NCBI RefSeq assembly: GCF_032335695.1
Contig: NZ_JACTOJ010000021.1
Coordinates: 15,098 to 79,097 of the forward strand
Direction of reading: 5' to 3'
DNA from: JACTOJ01 sp032335695
Lineage (GTDB): Bacteria > Bacillota > Clostridia > Clostridiales > Clostridiaceae
DNA: 64,000 bases
The notes below the pieces were generated by a model that was not told the DNA's origin, searched no databases, and worked only from the letters and a program-made list of their open reading frames with translations. How positions within the stretch are numbered: position 1 is the first letter of the stretch; each line of letters opens with the position of its first letter. Positions 16,641 to 25,353 of the stretch are shown here, piece by piece. The position numbers and the translations under genes were made by a program.

Positions 16641-16708
16641 TATTAATCAAGTAGTATAAGCTGTGCCACAGTTTGTTCTGTGTTTCAATTGATTTATACT
16701 TGAGATTT

Positions 16709-17968
16709 TTAATTTAAGATTCTCTTAGCAGTCAAATAATCATATGAATTGTTTAGAGCAGATATTCTTACTACACTTCCGCTATATGGAGCTTCTATGA
16801 ATGAATTATTTCCTAAATATATGCCAACGTGGTTAGGATTATCAGGTGTTCCAAAGAAAATTAAGTCTCCAGGTTTAAGGTTATCTCTATTTACGGAAGT
16901 TCCATCATTTATTTGGTCATAAGTAGTTCTACCTATGTTTATTCCAAAATGAGCATATACATATTGGGTGAAACCGGAACAATCAAAAGCTTGCTTGCCT
17001 AATAATTTTTCCATGCCCCTTAAATCATGGTCAGTATTTCTATACATGTCTATATCTGCTTGAGTAAAAATTTCACCTTCAGCTCCCCATACATAAGGGT
17101 TTCCTAAGAAATTATAGGCATAGGCTATTATTGCATTTGCTGCAGTGGGTACATTTATTTTAGTATCGCTTGTCTGAACTTTGATCTGGGCATTTTGGAC
17201 GAGAGCTAATTCGTTTAGTTGTTTGATTGTATCTTGAACTTGTTTATTTTCAGCGTCTATTTTAGTTTTATAATCACTTATTTGACTCATATAATAAGCT
17301 TGTTTATTTTTAACATCTGATTCTAATTGCTTTAGATTTTTCATATTACTCTGAAGCTCGGTTAATTTACTTACATTGCTTTGTTTAAATGCTATTAGTT
17401 CATTTTTATCTTTATTTAATGTGTTTTTTGCTTCATTTAGTTTTTCTTTTTTATCTGTAAAATCTTTTATAACCTTTTTATCATAATTAATTATTGAAGC
17501 AATAGCCTCAGCTTTAGTTAATAAGTCACTGAAATTTTTTGAGGATATTAAAATACTTATATAATTTGAGTATCCTTCTTTATACATAAAACGCATTCTT
17601 TTATTTAATAATTTTTGTTCATTTTCAATATCAGCTTCAGTTGTATCTACGTTTTTCTGAGTAATCTCAATATCAGCTTCTTTTAGAGATATTTTGTTAT
17701 TTGTGTCTGAAATGATTTTATTAAGATCTCCGATTTTGGAATCCAATGAATCAATTTGAATATTGATATTCTTAATATTATTTTCAGCACTTTCTACATT
17801 TAATTGACTTTGCTGCATATCCTGAGTATTTTTATTTTTTTGATTCTCCAACTGCTTTTTCTGTTGGTTAAGAGAATCCTCAGTTGGAGCAGCCAATACA
17901 GTTGTACCTACTGACATTACTAATGCAACTGTTACTGCAATTTTAATTATATTAGTTGTTAATTTCAT
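16709..17968 (-). CDS. secreted NlpC/P60 peptidoglycan hydrolase with coiled-coil domain
   Basis: 419 residues. A signal peptide (about 1-27, cleavage after VLAA) is followed by a long coiled coil (about 30-255) like PcsB/CwlO-type hydrolases, a short linker, and a C-terminal NlpC/P60 domain (about 272-419). The domain has the catalytic Cys330 in FDCSGFTQYVY, His380 in NPNHVGIYLG and a downstream polar third residue. It cleaves within the stem peptide of peptidoglycan, and the coiled coil usually mediates regulation by an FtsEX-like partner. Unexpectedly, its promoter matches the metal-island architecture (consensus TATAAT, first heptamer perfect, second degenerate), so it may be co-induced with the copper genes. 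A GGAGGA ribosome site supports the start. Confidence 0.92.
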   Translation of the reverse strand: MKLTTNIIKIAVTVALVMSVGTTVLAAPTEDSLNQQKKQLENQKNKNTQDMQQSQLNVESAENNIKNINIQIDSLDSKIGDLNKIISDTNNKISLKEADIEITQKNVDTTEADIENEQKLLNKRMRFMYKEGYSNYISILISSKNFSDLLTKAEAIASIINYDKKVIKDFTDKKEKLNEAKNTLNKDKNELIAFKQSNVSKLTELQSNMKNLKQLESDVKNKQAYYMSQISDYKTKIDAENKQVQDTIKQLNELALVQNAQIKVQTSDTKINVPTAANAIIAYAYNFLGNPYVWGAEGEIFTQADIDMYRNTDHDLRGMEKLLGKQAFDCSGFTQYVYAHFGINIGRTTYDQINDGTSVNRDNLKPGDLIFFGTPDNPNHVGIYLGNNSFIEAPYSGSVVRISALNNSYDYLTAKRILN

Positions 17969-18108
17969 CTATCCTCCGCAGTTCTTTTTATTATTTATTT
18001 AAAATGTGTAATATGTGTTATGCAAGTTACTAATCTAATGCACTTTTACATAATAATTTAGAATAAATATAAAGCAATCATACCGAACACCCCCAATAAC
18101 CATAGTTA

Positions 18109-18141
18109 ATTATAATGAAATAATGTGTAAATATTATGAAG
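18109..18141 (-). promoter_or_regulatory. CTTCATA-type promoter of the NlpC/P60 gene
   Basis: Minus strand: CTTCATA (18141-18135), then TTACACA (18130-18124) 11 bp on, then consensus TATAAT (18114-18109) 16 bp after the second start. The second heptamer is weak, so regulation may differ. The predicted leader is about 135 bases. Confidence 0.55.
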
Positions 18142-18218
18142 ATAAGAACTTAGTTAAAAAAATTAATAACTATTTATAACTAAATATAATTTATAGCGAT
18201 ATATAATATAATTATCAA

Positions 18219-18264
18219 TTATAAAAGCAGCCTAAATTCAAACTGAATTATGCTGCTTTTATAA
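18219..18264 (-). terminator. terminator after the HMA-SafE-cupredoxin gene
   Basis: TTATAAAAGCAGC (18219-18231) pairs perfectly with GCTGCTTTTATAA (18252-18264). On the minus strand it lies 13 bases beyond the stop, and T-rich sequence follows. Confidence 0.75.
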
Positions 18265-18276
18265 TATTAAGTCTAG

Positions 18277-20121
18277 CTAATTAATATATTTACTTCTTAT
18301 TGCTTCTAAATCTGCTTTGTTCAAATCATCAACCACTTCAAGAACACCCATAACTGAATTGTTTTTAACTATAGCAAATGGTATGGACTTTTGTGGTATA
18401 AAATCAACTTCATTTATTCCTTTTTTGCCTGTAAACGAAGCAACTTCTTTTCTGGTTTCTGTATCTATAATAGAATATTGCCCTTCGGGGTTATTAAATT
18501 GGGTTAAATCAAGAATAACTTTTGTATTAATGTTTATCTGCCCAACTACAATTAGAGGCTTAAGTTCATAACCAATTCCTTTAAAATTAGAAGTTTGAGT
18601 ATTACCTGAAACAGCGGCTTTATTAACCAAAGTAGAGGTTGGAACCTTTGTTATGTCGCTTCCATATATGCTTTGAGAATTTTGAGCTGTGGACCCACTA
18701 TTTGTAGAAGAACCGTCATCATTGATAGGTGCGGCACAGCAGCTAGGACCTGTACTTGGTGCTGGAATTGACGGGTCAGCCTTGGAAGTATCCACAGAAT
18801 TAAGATTATCTGTTACTTTTATTATACCGCTTATCATTCCCATCCAGCAGCTAAAGTTTATATCCTTATCTCCAGGAGTAAATTCTTTTACAACATTTTC
18901 TCCCTTTTTAAGTTTCATATCAATATTCAGTGATGGGACAATCAGTCCATCATTACAAGAATTAAGTTGCTCACCATTTATTATCCATTTTACAGGTATG
19001 CCCTTTTGGACATAAAATGCATTAGGTGTATATCCGTTGTTGTTGGCTGTCATAGTAATTGTCTGAATACCATCCTTGATAACTGCTTTTTTTATATTAG
19101 AGTCTGTTGCTTTACTTGAATTTCCACCTAATAAGGTTGATGAACTATTAGCGATTGCTTTTACAGGATTAAGGTTATAACCCATGAGGGTAAAACCTCT
19201 ATTTCCCATTATGAGCCCAAGAACAATAATTAAAACACCACTGAATTTCAATATACTTTTAGTATAACCTTTACTCAGTAGACCTGATAATGAACCGAAA
19301 ACTAACATAAGAGGAACGGTTCCTAAGGAGAAAACAAACATGGACAATGCACCTTTTGCAATGCTTCCTGTTCCAAGAGCATAGAGCTGCATTGTTTGAA
19401 GAGGACCACAGGGCATAAGTCCATTTAAAAGTCCAACAATAAATGAAGAATGTGACTTAGTTTTAACTTTACACATAGCCTTAGGCAAATGTATATGTAT
19501 TTTTCTGAAGGCGCTGAAGCCGGCCATGTTTAGTCCCATAATAATCATAAATGCGCCTGCAAATATTTGTAGTCCTGCTTTAGTAGTGATGGAAAGTGAG
19601 AAAACCGAGCCAAGAGCTCCAATGATGCCTCCAAGAATAGTATAGGAAATAACTCTTCCCGAATTATATAATAGAGCAGGTCTAATAGCTTCAAATTTAC
19701 TTTTGCTTTCCTTTGACAGGGTTTGTGAAAGCATAATCCCGCCGCACATTCCCACACAGTGTAAAGATGTAAGAATACCTACTATAAATAGCACTGCATA
19801 GGAAGCATTAGATAGTTTAGAATCCATGTCAAAACCACTGGTTTTAAGACCAAGCAGTATAACAGCTACCGCAGCTACGGCTATACCTATGAAATTTAAA
19901 TCCTTAGGCTTTTCAGTTCTGTAACCGGCTTTTTTTATAGCCTCTTTAATCTTGCTAATGTTACACAATTCATCATCATATTCAATTACAGCAGATTGGC
20001 TGCTATAGCTAGCAATGGCATTTGATACACCACTTAGCTTTTTTACAGCCCTTTCAACTCTGTTTTCACAGGATGAACAGGTCATATCGTAAACCTTTAT
20101 TTTCTCTCTGCGAATACCCAT
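18277..20121 (-). CDS. HMA domain - SafE-like membrane domain - cupredoxin-like domain fusion
   Basis: 614 residues with AGGAGG before the start. Order: an HMA metal domain (1-70; Cys15 and Cys18 in MTCSSCENR); a SafE/UreH-like six-helix membrane domain (about 75-310) with LHCVGMCGG (Cys122, Cys126) and NGLMPCGPLQ (Cys238); a cupredoxin-like domain (about 350-437) with Cys389 and FSCWMGM (Cys425 plus Met ligands); a Pro/Ser linker with a Cys pair at 461-462; and a last beta-rich domain of unknown type (about 515-614). It looks like one polypeptide that picks up a metal ion inside, passes it through a membrane channel with cysteines, and hands it to an outer cupredoxin. Copper transport or maturation of an extracytoplasmic copper site is the natural reading, and the promoter places it with the oxidase. 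Confidence 0.88.
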   Translation of the reverse strand: MGIRREKIKVYDMTCSSCENRVERAVKKLSGVSNAIASYSSQSAVIEYDDELCNISKIKEAIKKAGYRTEKPKDLNFIGIAVAAVAVILLGLKTSGFDMDSKLSNASYAVLFIVGILTSLHCVGMCGGIMLSQTLSKESKSKFEAIRPALLYNSGRVISYTILGGIIGALGSVFSLSITTKAGLQIFAGAFMIIMGLNMAGFSAFRKIHIHLPKAMCKVKTKSHSSFIVGLLNGLMPCGPLQTMQLYALGTGSIAKGALSMFVFSLGTVPLMLVFGSLSGLLSKGYTKSILKFSGVLIIVLGLIMGNRGFTLMGYNLNPVKAIANSSSTLLGGNSSKATDSNIKKAVIKDGIQTITMTANNNGYTPNAFYVQKGIPVKWIINGEQLNSCNDGLIVPSLNIDMKLKKGENVVKEFTPGDKDINFSCWMGMISGIIKVTDNLNSVDTSKADPSIPAPSTGPSCCAAPINDDGSSTNSGSTAQNSQSIYGSDITKVPTSTLVNKAAVSGNTQTSNFKGIGYELKPLIVVGQININTKVILDLTQFNNPEGQYSIIDTETRKEVASFTGKKGINEVDFIPQKSIPFAIVKNNSVMGVLEVVDDLNKADLEAIRSKYIN

Positions 20122-20153
20122 AAGATTCCTCCTAAAAAATAATTCATGGGTAT

Positions 20154-20186
20154 ATTATATAAATTTTATATGATGATTTTATGAAG
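20154..20186 (-). promoter_or_regulatory. tandem CTTCATA promoter of the HMA-SafE-cupredoxin gene
   Basis: Minus strand: CTTCATA (20186-20180), CATCATA (20175-20169) 11 bp on, consensus TATAAT (20159-20154) 16 bp after the second start. Confidence 0.75.
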
Positions 20187-20225
20187 ATAAAATATAGATT
20201 CAATAATTATTTTTGATGAAAGTAT

Positions 20226-21617
20226 CTATATACTTGGCAGCTCAATTGTAAATGCTGTTCCTTTATTTACTTTACTTTCAACAAATATTTTACCTCCGTG
20301 GGCTTCTACAAAGGATTTGGTTATGGTAAGACCTATACCTGAACCACCAGTATCTTTACTGCGGGACAGATCACTTCTATAAAAACGTTCAAAAATATAA
20401 GGTAAGTCTTTTTCAGGTATGCCAATACCGTTATCAATAACCTTAATTATGAGTTTCTGTTTCTCTTTTAGTAATATAACCTCTGCTAATCCATTTGGCT
20501 TTAAGCTTTTGTAGGAGTTTGATAGAAGGTTAGTCATTATTTGCTTAAATTTATCTTTATCCATATTTGCAAATATATTTGGAGCAATATTGCTGTTTAA
20601 TCTATAATGCGCTTTGATGTACATGGGCCTAAACGTATCAATAAGTTTTTCGAGCTCATCTGAAATATCAAACTCTGTCCTATTTAAATTAACATTACTT
20701 TGCTCTAACTTGTGGAGATTGCGGAGATTATCAACCATTTTAGTCAGTCTTTCAATTTCTTCATAAAAAACTTCAAATCTTTCATGGGTAGGCTCCCAAA
20801 CACCATCCATGAAGGCTTCAATATGAGTCTTGAGTGTTGTAAGAGGCGTTCTAAGTTCATGAGCCATATCGGAGGATAGCCTTTTCCTAAGCATATCCTG
20901 CTTGTTTAAACTTTCAGCTAAGTAGTTTATAGAATTAGAGAGTTGAGATATTTCCTTAGTATTTGAATTTGTGTTAACTCGGACATTTAGATTCCCATCT
21001 CTCATTTTGTTTGCTGTTTCAGTTATTTTAACTAAAGGCTTTGAAAATTGCCTAGAAAATATGATACTGATTATCAAACCGAACAGAAGAGCTGCGAGGG
21101 CTGACAAAATGAGTGATTGATTCAATGTTCTAATAAAGGTAATGGAACCAGAAGTCATATAGGAGGTCCCATAATAACCTATAATGACTTTCCCTATATT
21201 TTCATTATTTATAATTAGTGGGTATTTATTTTCAGTATATTCGCCTGGGTTAATACCAGAAAAATTGTGCATCATTGAGCTCATCATATTTCCCATCATA
21301 TTTTTGTCCTGTAAATAATCACTACCAGAAGAATACACTGTTTTGCCAGTACTGTCTTGTATTTCTACATATAGTAGCTGCATCTGAGCATATCTTTGTA
21401 TTTCATCAGTGTTAATTGTTAAAAGACTATTGCCGTTTTTGTATAAATCTTCTATAAGATTTATAATGTTATTTATTTTTACTTTATGCTCATCTACTAA
21501 ATATTTATTAAATTCTCTACCTACTTCATAATTTGATATAAAACTTGTTAAAATAATTGAAGTTAAAATTGTTAAAAGAAAGCCAATAGACAGTTTCTTT
21601 GTTAAAGATATTTTCAT
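20226..21617 (-). CDS. sensor histidine kinase with Met-rich sensor loop
   Basis: 463 residues; its ATG overlaps the regulator stop (ATGA). Helix about 9-28, extracytoplasmic domain about 29-158, second helix about 163-187, HAMP, DHp with His253 in SDMAHELRTP, and an intact GHKL ATPase with NLLSNSYKSL, DNGIGIPEKDLPYIFERF and GGSGIGL. The sensor loop holds a dense methionine patch, MMGNMMSSMMHN (about 107-118, with His117), as expected for binding Cu(I) or Ag(I) outside the membrane. It is therefore the best metal sensor candidate of the window. Its partner regulator gene carries an in-frame TGA, so the kinase may be orphaned or may signal to the intact regulator at 2994. Confidence 0.9.
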   Translation of the reverse strand: MKISLTKKLSIGFLLTILTSIILTSFISNYEVGREFNKYLVDEHKVKINNIINLIEDLYKNGNSLLTINTDEIQRYAQMQLLYVEIQDSTGKTVYSSGSDYLQDKNMMGNMMSSMMHNFSGINPGEYTENKYPLIINNENIGKVIIGYYGTSYMTSGSITFIRTLNQSLILSALAALLFGLIISIIFSRQFSKPLVKITETANKMRDGNLNVRVNTNSNTKEISQLSNSINYLAESLNKQDMLRKRLSSDMAHELRTPLTTLKTHIEAFMDGVWEPTHERFEVFYEEIERLTKMVDNLRNLHKLEQSNVNLNRTEFDISDELEKLIDTFRPMYIKAHYRLNSNIAPNIFANMDKDKFKQIMTNLLSNSYKSLKPNGLAEVILLKEKQKLIIKVIDNGIGIPEKDLPYIFERFYRSDLSRSKDTGGSGIGLTITKSFVEAHGGKIFVESKVNKGTAFTIELPSI

Positions 21618-22330
21618 TTTTTTACCTCATCTGAGCTTGACATGAATTTATACCCAGCTCCATAAATGGTTATTAAGTAAATTGGATGTTTGGGGTCGCT
21701 TTCAATTTTTTGACGAATATTTTTTATGTAGGTATCTACTGTTCTATCGAAACCTTCATAATTCATGCCAAAAGCTTTTTCAACTAGCTGTTCACGTGTT
21801 AATACTTGACTTGGATTTGAGAGCATAATCTTTAATACTTTAAACTCATTTGATGTTAGACTAACAATTTGTCCCTGTTTTTTCACAAGCATTTTTTTAA
21901 TGTCAACTTCTAAATCTCCACCATTAAAGGTTAGGATATCCGCAAGTGGAGACATATCTCTGTAGGATCTTCTAAGTAAGGCCCTTATCCTTACCAAGAG
22001 CTCACGTACACTAAAGGGTTTGGTTAGATAATCATCAGCACCTATTGATATTCCCTCAATCTTTTCTTCTTCATCAACCTTTGCAGTAAGCATAATTATA
22101 GGTACCTCGGAACCAGACCTTATTCTGCGGCAAACTTCTTCTCCAGACATCTTAGGGAGCATAAGATCTAAAACAATAAGATGAATTTCCTGTTTATTAA
22201 ATATTCAGATTGCTTCTTCTCCATCAGATGCAGTAGCAATCTGAAAATTTTCTTTTTTTAAGTATGCACTTACCACATCTAGAATATTCTGCTCATCATC
22301 AGCAACAAGTATTTTAAAGTAGTTATTCAT
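21614..22330 (-). pseudogene. OmpR-family response regulator interrupted by an in-frame TGA
   Basis: Reading from ATG 22330 gives a normal receiver start (ILVADDEQNILDVV, then ATASDGEEAI), a TGA at 22207-22205, then in the same frame IFNKQEIHLIVLDLMLPKMS and a complete rest of the receiver and winged helix (SLTSNEFKVLKIMLSNPSQV, ending YKFMSS). Without the stop it would be 238 residues, the usual length. The stop removes 41 residues; a restart at Met 22162 would lose the phospho-acceptor Asp in VLDLMLP. The rest of the frame is undamaged, which points to a recent nonsense change or a base-call error. It is coupled by a 4-base overlap to the Met-rich kinase. Confidence 0.85.
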
Positions 22331-22443
22331 AATCCCACTCACCCTTCAATAGCTAAATTTATTATTAATTATAATTCAAAGTAAATTAAAAACATAGGGA
22401 GAAGAATCTATCTATGGAATTAATTCTTGTAAATAGAAACTTT

Positions 22444-22476
22444 CTTCATACTATCTTCAAAAGAATGCTATAAAAT
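22444..22476 (+). promoter_or_regulatory. tandem CTTCATA promoter of the chemoreceptor
   Basis: CTTCATA (22444-22450) and CTTCAAA (22455-22461), 11 bp apart; TAAAAT (22471-22476), 16 bp after the second start. Divergent from the interrupted regulator gene. Confidence 0.7.
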
Positions 22477-22504
22477 ATATGATAGTTAATTTGGAGGTAA
22501 TAAA

Positions 22505-24217
22505 ATGAAATTATTTAAAAATTTAAGAATTGCACAAAAACTTATAAGTTGCTTTTTAATTATTTCTGTTATAATGGCTACTGTGGGCATTATAGGAATA
22601 ATACAAATTAAAAAAATGGATAAAAACTCTAATTCTATGTATGAAGATAATTTGCTTCATGTAAGTAAAATAGATAGCCTAAAAGAAAACTTTCTCCAAA
22701 TCCATTCCGACTTAATATCACTTTTAACTACTACTGATTCTACACAGAAAAAACAATTAGAAGAGGAGATTAATAAGTTGACTGAAGAAGATATGTCTTT
22801 GTCAGAAGAATTTAAAAATACTACTGGAACAGGAGAAGAAAAGAATTTATTAGCTGATTTCAATAAAAATCATGAAGGGTATATGATGGCGCGCAAAAAT
22901 TTTATGGATTTGATAGATTTAAACAAATATGATGAAGCAAAAATATATTTTCCAATGATACTAGAGGCTAGGCAAAAAACTTTTAATAGCATTAATAATC
23001 TAGTTAGTTTAAATATGAAGGAGGCGCAAGAAGCTAATAAAAAAAATAATTCAATATCAAAAGAAGCATTCAATACTATGATCATAATTGTAATTCTTGG
23101 TTTTATAATAGCTATAATTTTAGGAATTTTAATTTCTGAAGCATTATCAAAGGGAATTAATAAGGTTGTAAAATTTGCAGATGTTGTTGCAAAGGGGGAT
23201 TTAACAAAACGAATTGAGGTTTATGGAAATGATGAAATCGGAAAACTTTCTGAAGCTTTAAATCGAGCAGTTGAAAATACTCGTGATTTAATATCTGCAA
23301 TTATATCAAGTGTGAATAATGTAAATAGTTCCAGCGAACAGATTTCGGAATCTTTAGAGGAGATTACGGCTAAGATGATGAGTATTAATGCTGCAACAAA
23401 GGAAATAGCATCTGGAACTGAGGGCTTAAGCGTAACATCGCAAGAAGTTAATTCATCAATACAGGAAATAACTGCAAATTCCACGGTTCTGTCGGCCAAG
23501 GCTGAGGATGGAGATAAAGCTTCAAATAGTATAGAAATACGTGCAACTAAAATTAAAGATAAAGCCCTTAAAGCCATTGACATATCAAAGAAAATATACG
23601 AAGAAAAACAATCAAACATCCTAAAAGCAGTAGAAGATGGGAAGGTAGTTGAGAAAATTAGTATTTTGACTGATTCTATAGCTAGTATAGCTTCACAAAC
23701 AAATCTTTTGGCATTGAATGCAGCTATAGAATCAGCAAGAGCAGGAGATGCTGGAAAAGGTTTTGCTGTGGTTGCAGATGAGATACGTAAGCTTGCTGAG
23801 CAGGCAGAGAGTAATGTTTTAAATATACAAAGAGTGATAACTCAAGTTAAGGGAGCCTTTTATAATTTATCTAAAAATACCGAAGAAATACTTGAATTCA
23901 TAGATTATAATGTAAACCCAGATTATGAAATATTCCTAGAAACTGCTGAAAAATATGAGCAGGATGCGGAGCTTATAAAAACTATGTCACGGGAAATTTC
24001 TAGTGGTGTATTACAGATATTAAATTCAATAGAACAAACAAATATTTCTGTTGGGAATGTATCAACTACAGCACAAAAATCAGCTTCAAATACGGAAGGC
24101 ATTTTAAATAGCGTGAATGAAACAGATATTGCTATAGAAGAATTGGCTAAATATGCCCAAAAGCAGACTGTATTAGCAGATGAATTGAGCAGTATGATAA
24201 AGCAATTCAAAATTTAG
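22505..24217 (+). CDS. methyl-accepting chemotaxis protein
   Basis: 570 residues, TTGGAGG before the ATG. An N-terminal helix (about 13-33), a four-helix-bundle-type ligand domain (about 34-185), a second helix (about 192-212), HAMP (about 213-265) and a cytoplasmic signalling domain. The hairpin tip of that domain is SIASQTNLLALNAAIESARAGDAGKGFAVVADEIRKLAEQ (tip glutamates and arginine conserved), given here as key residues 395-434. No C-terminal CheR-binding pentapeptide is present. The ligand domain has no obvious metal cluster. Its promoter has the same tandem heptamer layout as the copper genes, so avoidance or attraction linked to metal or oxidative conditions is possible; that is inference. 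Confidence 0.93.
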   Translation: MKLFKNLRIAQKLISCFLIISVIMATVGIIGIIQIKKMDKNSNSMYEDNLLHVSKIDSLKENFLQIHSDLISLLTTTDSTQKKQLEEEINKLTEEDMSLSEEFKNTTGTGEEKNLLADFNKNHEGYMMARKNFMDLIDLNKYDEAKIYFPMILEARQKTFNSINNLVSLNMKEAQEANKKNNSISKEAFNTMIIIVILGFIIAIILGILISEALSKGINKVVKFADVVAKGDLTKRIEVYGNDEIGKLSEALNRAVENTRDLISAIISSVNNVNSSSEQISESLEEITAKMMSINAATKEIASGTEGLSVTSQEVNSSIQEITANSTVLSAKAEDGDKASNSIEIRATKIKDKALKAIDISKKIYEEKQSNILKAVEDGKVVEKISILTDSIASIASQTNLLALNAAIESARAGDAGKGFAVVADEIRKLAEQAESNVLNIQRVITQVKGAFYNLSKNTEEILEFIDYNVNPDYEIFLETAEKYEQDAELIKTMSREISSGVLQILNSIEQTNISVGNVSTTAQKSASNTEGILNSVNETDIAIEELAKYAQKQTVLADELSSMIKQFKI

Positions 24218-24270
24218 TAAATTGAAGGTTGGTTTATTATATACATATTAGCATATGAGGAGGCGATTTT

Positions 24271-24463
24271 ATGATAAAAGTATGTAAGTGCATATTGCTA
24301 TGATAAATTAACATCCGCAGTATCTGAAAACAATATTCAGTATATAGCTTAAGAATGTTTGGAAAGATGTGAGTGTTGCCATAGCAAGGTTTTTGTGAAG
24401 ATGGAAGAAGAGTTTATCTATGATGATAGCATAGAAAATTTGATTATAAAACTTAAAGCTTAA
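24271..24463 (+). pseudogene. broken small Cys-rich protein gene (DUF1450-like)
   Basis: After a good GAGGAGG, ATG 24271 reads MIKVCK and hits TGA at 24301. A shifted frame from about 24296 continues as CYDKLTSAVSENNIQYIA, a TAA at 24350-24352, then ECLERCECCHSKVFVKMEEE and DDSIENLIIKLKA to a TAA at 24461. The layout (KVC near the N-terminus, CxxCxxC in the middle, a final DSIENLIxKLK helix) resembles DUF1450/YuzB-type proteins. One frameshift plus one stop make it a pseudogene. Confidence 0.6.
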
Positions 24464-24673
24464 CACCAAAGGCCAAATTATTATTAGTAGTATTAATATT
24501 TATTTTCGGATTGTAAATTTTGTACGAGATACATTGGATATTAGTTTATATATAATAAAGGAATATATGTTGAGATAAGATTTCATATAATGATAACAGC
24601 AAAATTAATAGATGGTCTGAGATAATTTTTAGATACATTAAGTATATAATTTAGTAAATTAGGAGGTATTTAT

Positions 24674-24805
24674 ATGGAAATTGTAATAGCAATTATTATT
24701 GTAGGTTCTGCAGGCAGTCTATTTTTGAAGAATTTTAAAAAAGCAAAAAATGGAGACTGTGGCTGTGGTAAATGTGATATAAAGAAGAGGAAACTGAACA
24801 GATAA
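24674..24805 (+). CDS. FeoB-associated-type Cys-rich membrane peptide
   Basis: 43 residues, AGGAGG six bases before ATG 24674. A single helix (IVIAIIIVGSAGSLFL) is followed by a basic stretch and a compact Cys motif NGDCGCGKCD. Size, one helix and CxCxxC tail match the FeoB-associated Cys-rich membrane proteins found next to iron transport genes. No feoA/feoB lies nearby, so here it stands alone in a metal island. A strong bidirectional terminator follows directly. Confidence 0.75.
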   Translation: MEIVIAIIIVGSAGSLFLKNFKKAKNGDCGCGKCDIKKRKLNR

Positions 24806-24815
24806 AATATTTAAT

Positions 24816-24840
24816 AAAAAACCGGTTTATACCGGTTTTT
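24816..24840. terminator. bidirectional terminator
   Basis: AAAAACCGGT (24817-24826) and ACCGGTTTTT (24831-24840) form a stem with loop TTAT, usable from both sides. It touches the stop codon of the minus-strand membrane gene. Confidence 0.85.
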
Positions 24841-25322
24841 TACTGCATACTTGACATATTGCTGAAAATTTCAGGATTAACCATACCGAAAATCATAGCA
24901 ACGTGAGCAACTACAAGAAATCCTCCTACTAGTATAAAGTGTGTTTTCATCTTTTCATCATCAGATTTATTTTTGAATATTAAACCTAATTCTAACAACG
25001 CTAATGGTAATAGAAAAAAAACGCCACTTAAATAGAACCCGACTGCGACTACATCTACCCATGTATGCCAACCACTTGTTTGAGTTAATGGTATTACTGC
25101 TGTTGTAAAAAGATAAATGAAAATTACAGTAAAATAAAAACCGTCGAAAATGGCAACGACTTTGTTCAAAGTTCGAATACCACCACTCTTTATCCTGTTA
25201 AATATGATAAAGAACTCTGTTATTGTAAGAGTCTCAGCACATATTACAGGAACGGCCATAAAAATAATCAGATTCCAAGGCTGATTATCAGTTAATAATG
25301 ACATGTAATGAGTCATATTCAT
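24840..25322 (-). CDS. polytopic membrane protein of unknown function
   Basis: 160 residues from the ATG at 25322. An in-frame TTG at 25337 is part of the ribosome site TTGGAGGA and is rejected. About four to five membrane helices: NLIIFMAVPVICAETLTITEF, FYFTVIFIYLFTTAVIPL, AVGFYLSGVFFLLPLALLELG and FILVGGFLVVAHVAMIFGMV. It contains a few Met/His residues at the ends (MNMTHYM at the N-terminus, NMSSMQ at the C-terminus) that could contact metal. No family function is recognised. Its promoter has the island CTTCATA layout, which ties it to the copper-related genes. Confidence 0.8.
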   Translation of the reverse strand: MNMTHYMSLLTDNQPWNLIIFMAVPVICAETLTITEFFIIFNRIKSGGIRTLNKVVAIFDGFYFTVIFIYLFTTAVIPLTQTSGWHTWVDVVAVGFYLSGVFFLLPLALLELGLIFKNKSDDEKMKTHFILVGGFLVVAHVAMIFGMVNPEIFSNMSSMQ

Positions 25323-25353
25323 AATAATTTCCTCCAAATAACTTTATACCCAA

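Noticed and set aside
22205..22207. TGA in the response regulator as a selenocysteine codon
   Set aside because: The receiver position is not a redox site, no SECIS-like hairpin follows, and response regulators are not known selenoproteins.
22331..22440. Possible CTTCATA promoter for the interrupted regulator gene
   Set aside because: A TATAAT-like element is visible on the minus strand but no heptamer pair with 11-bp spacing.
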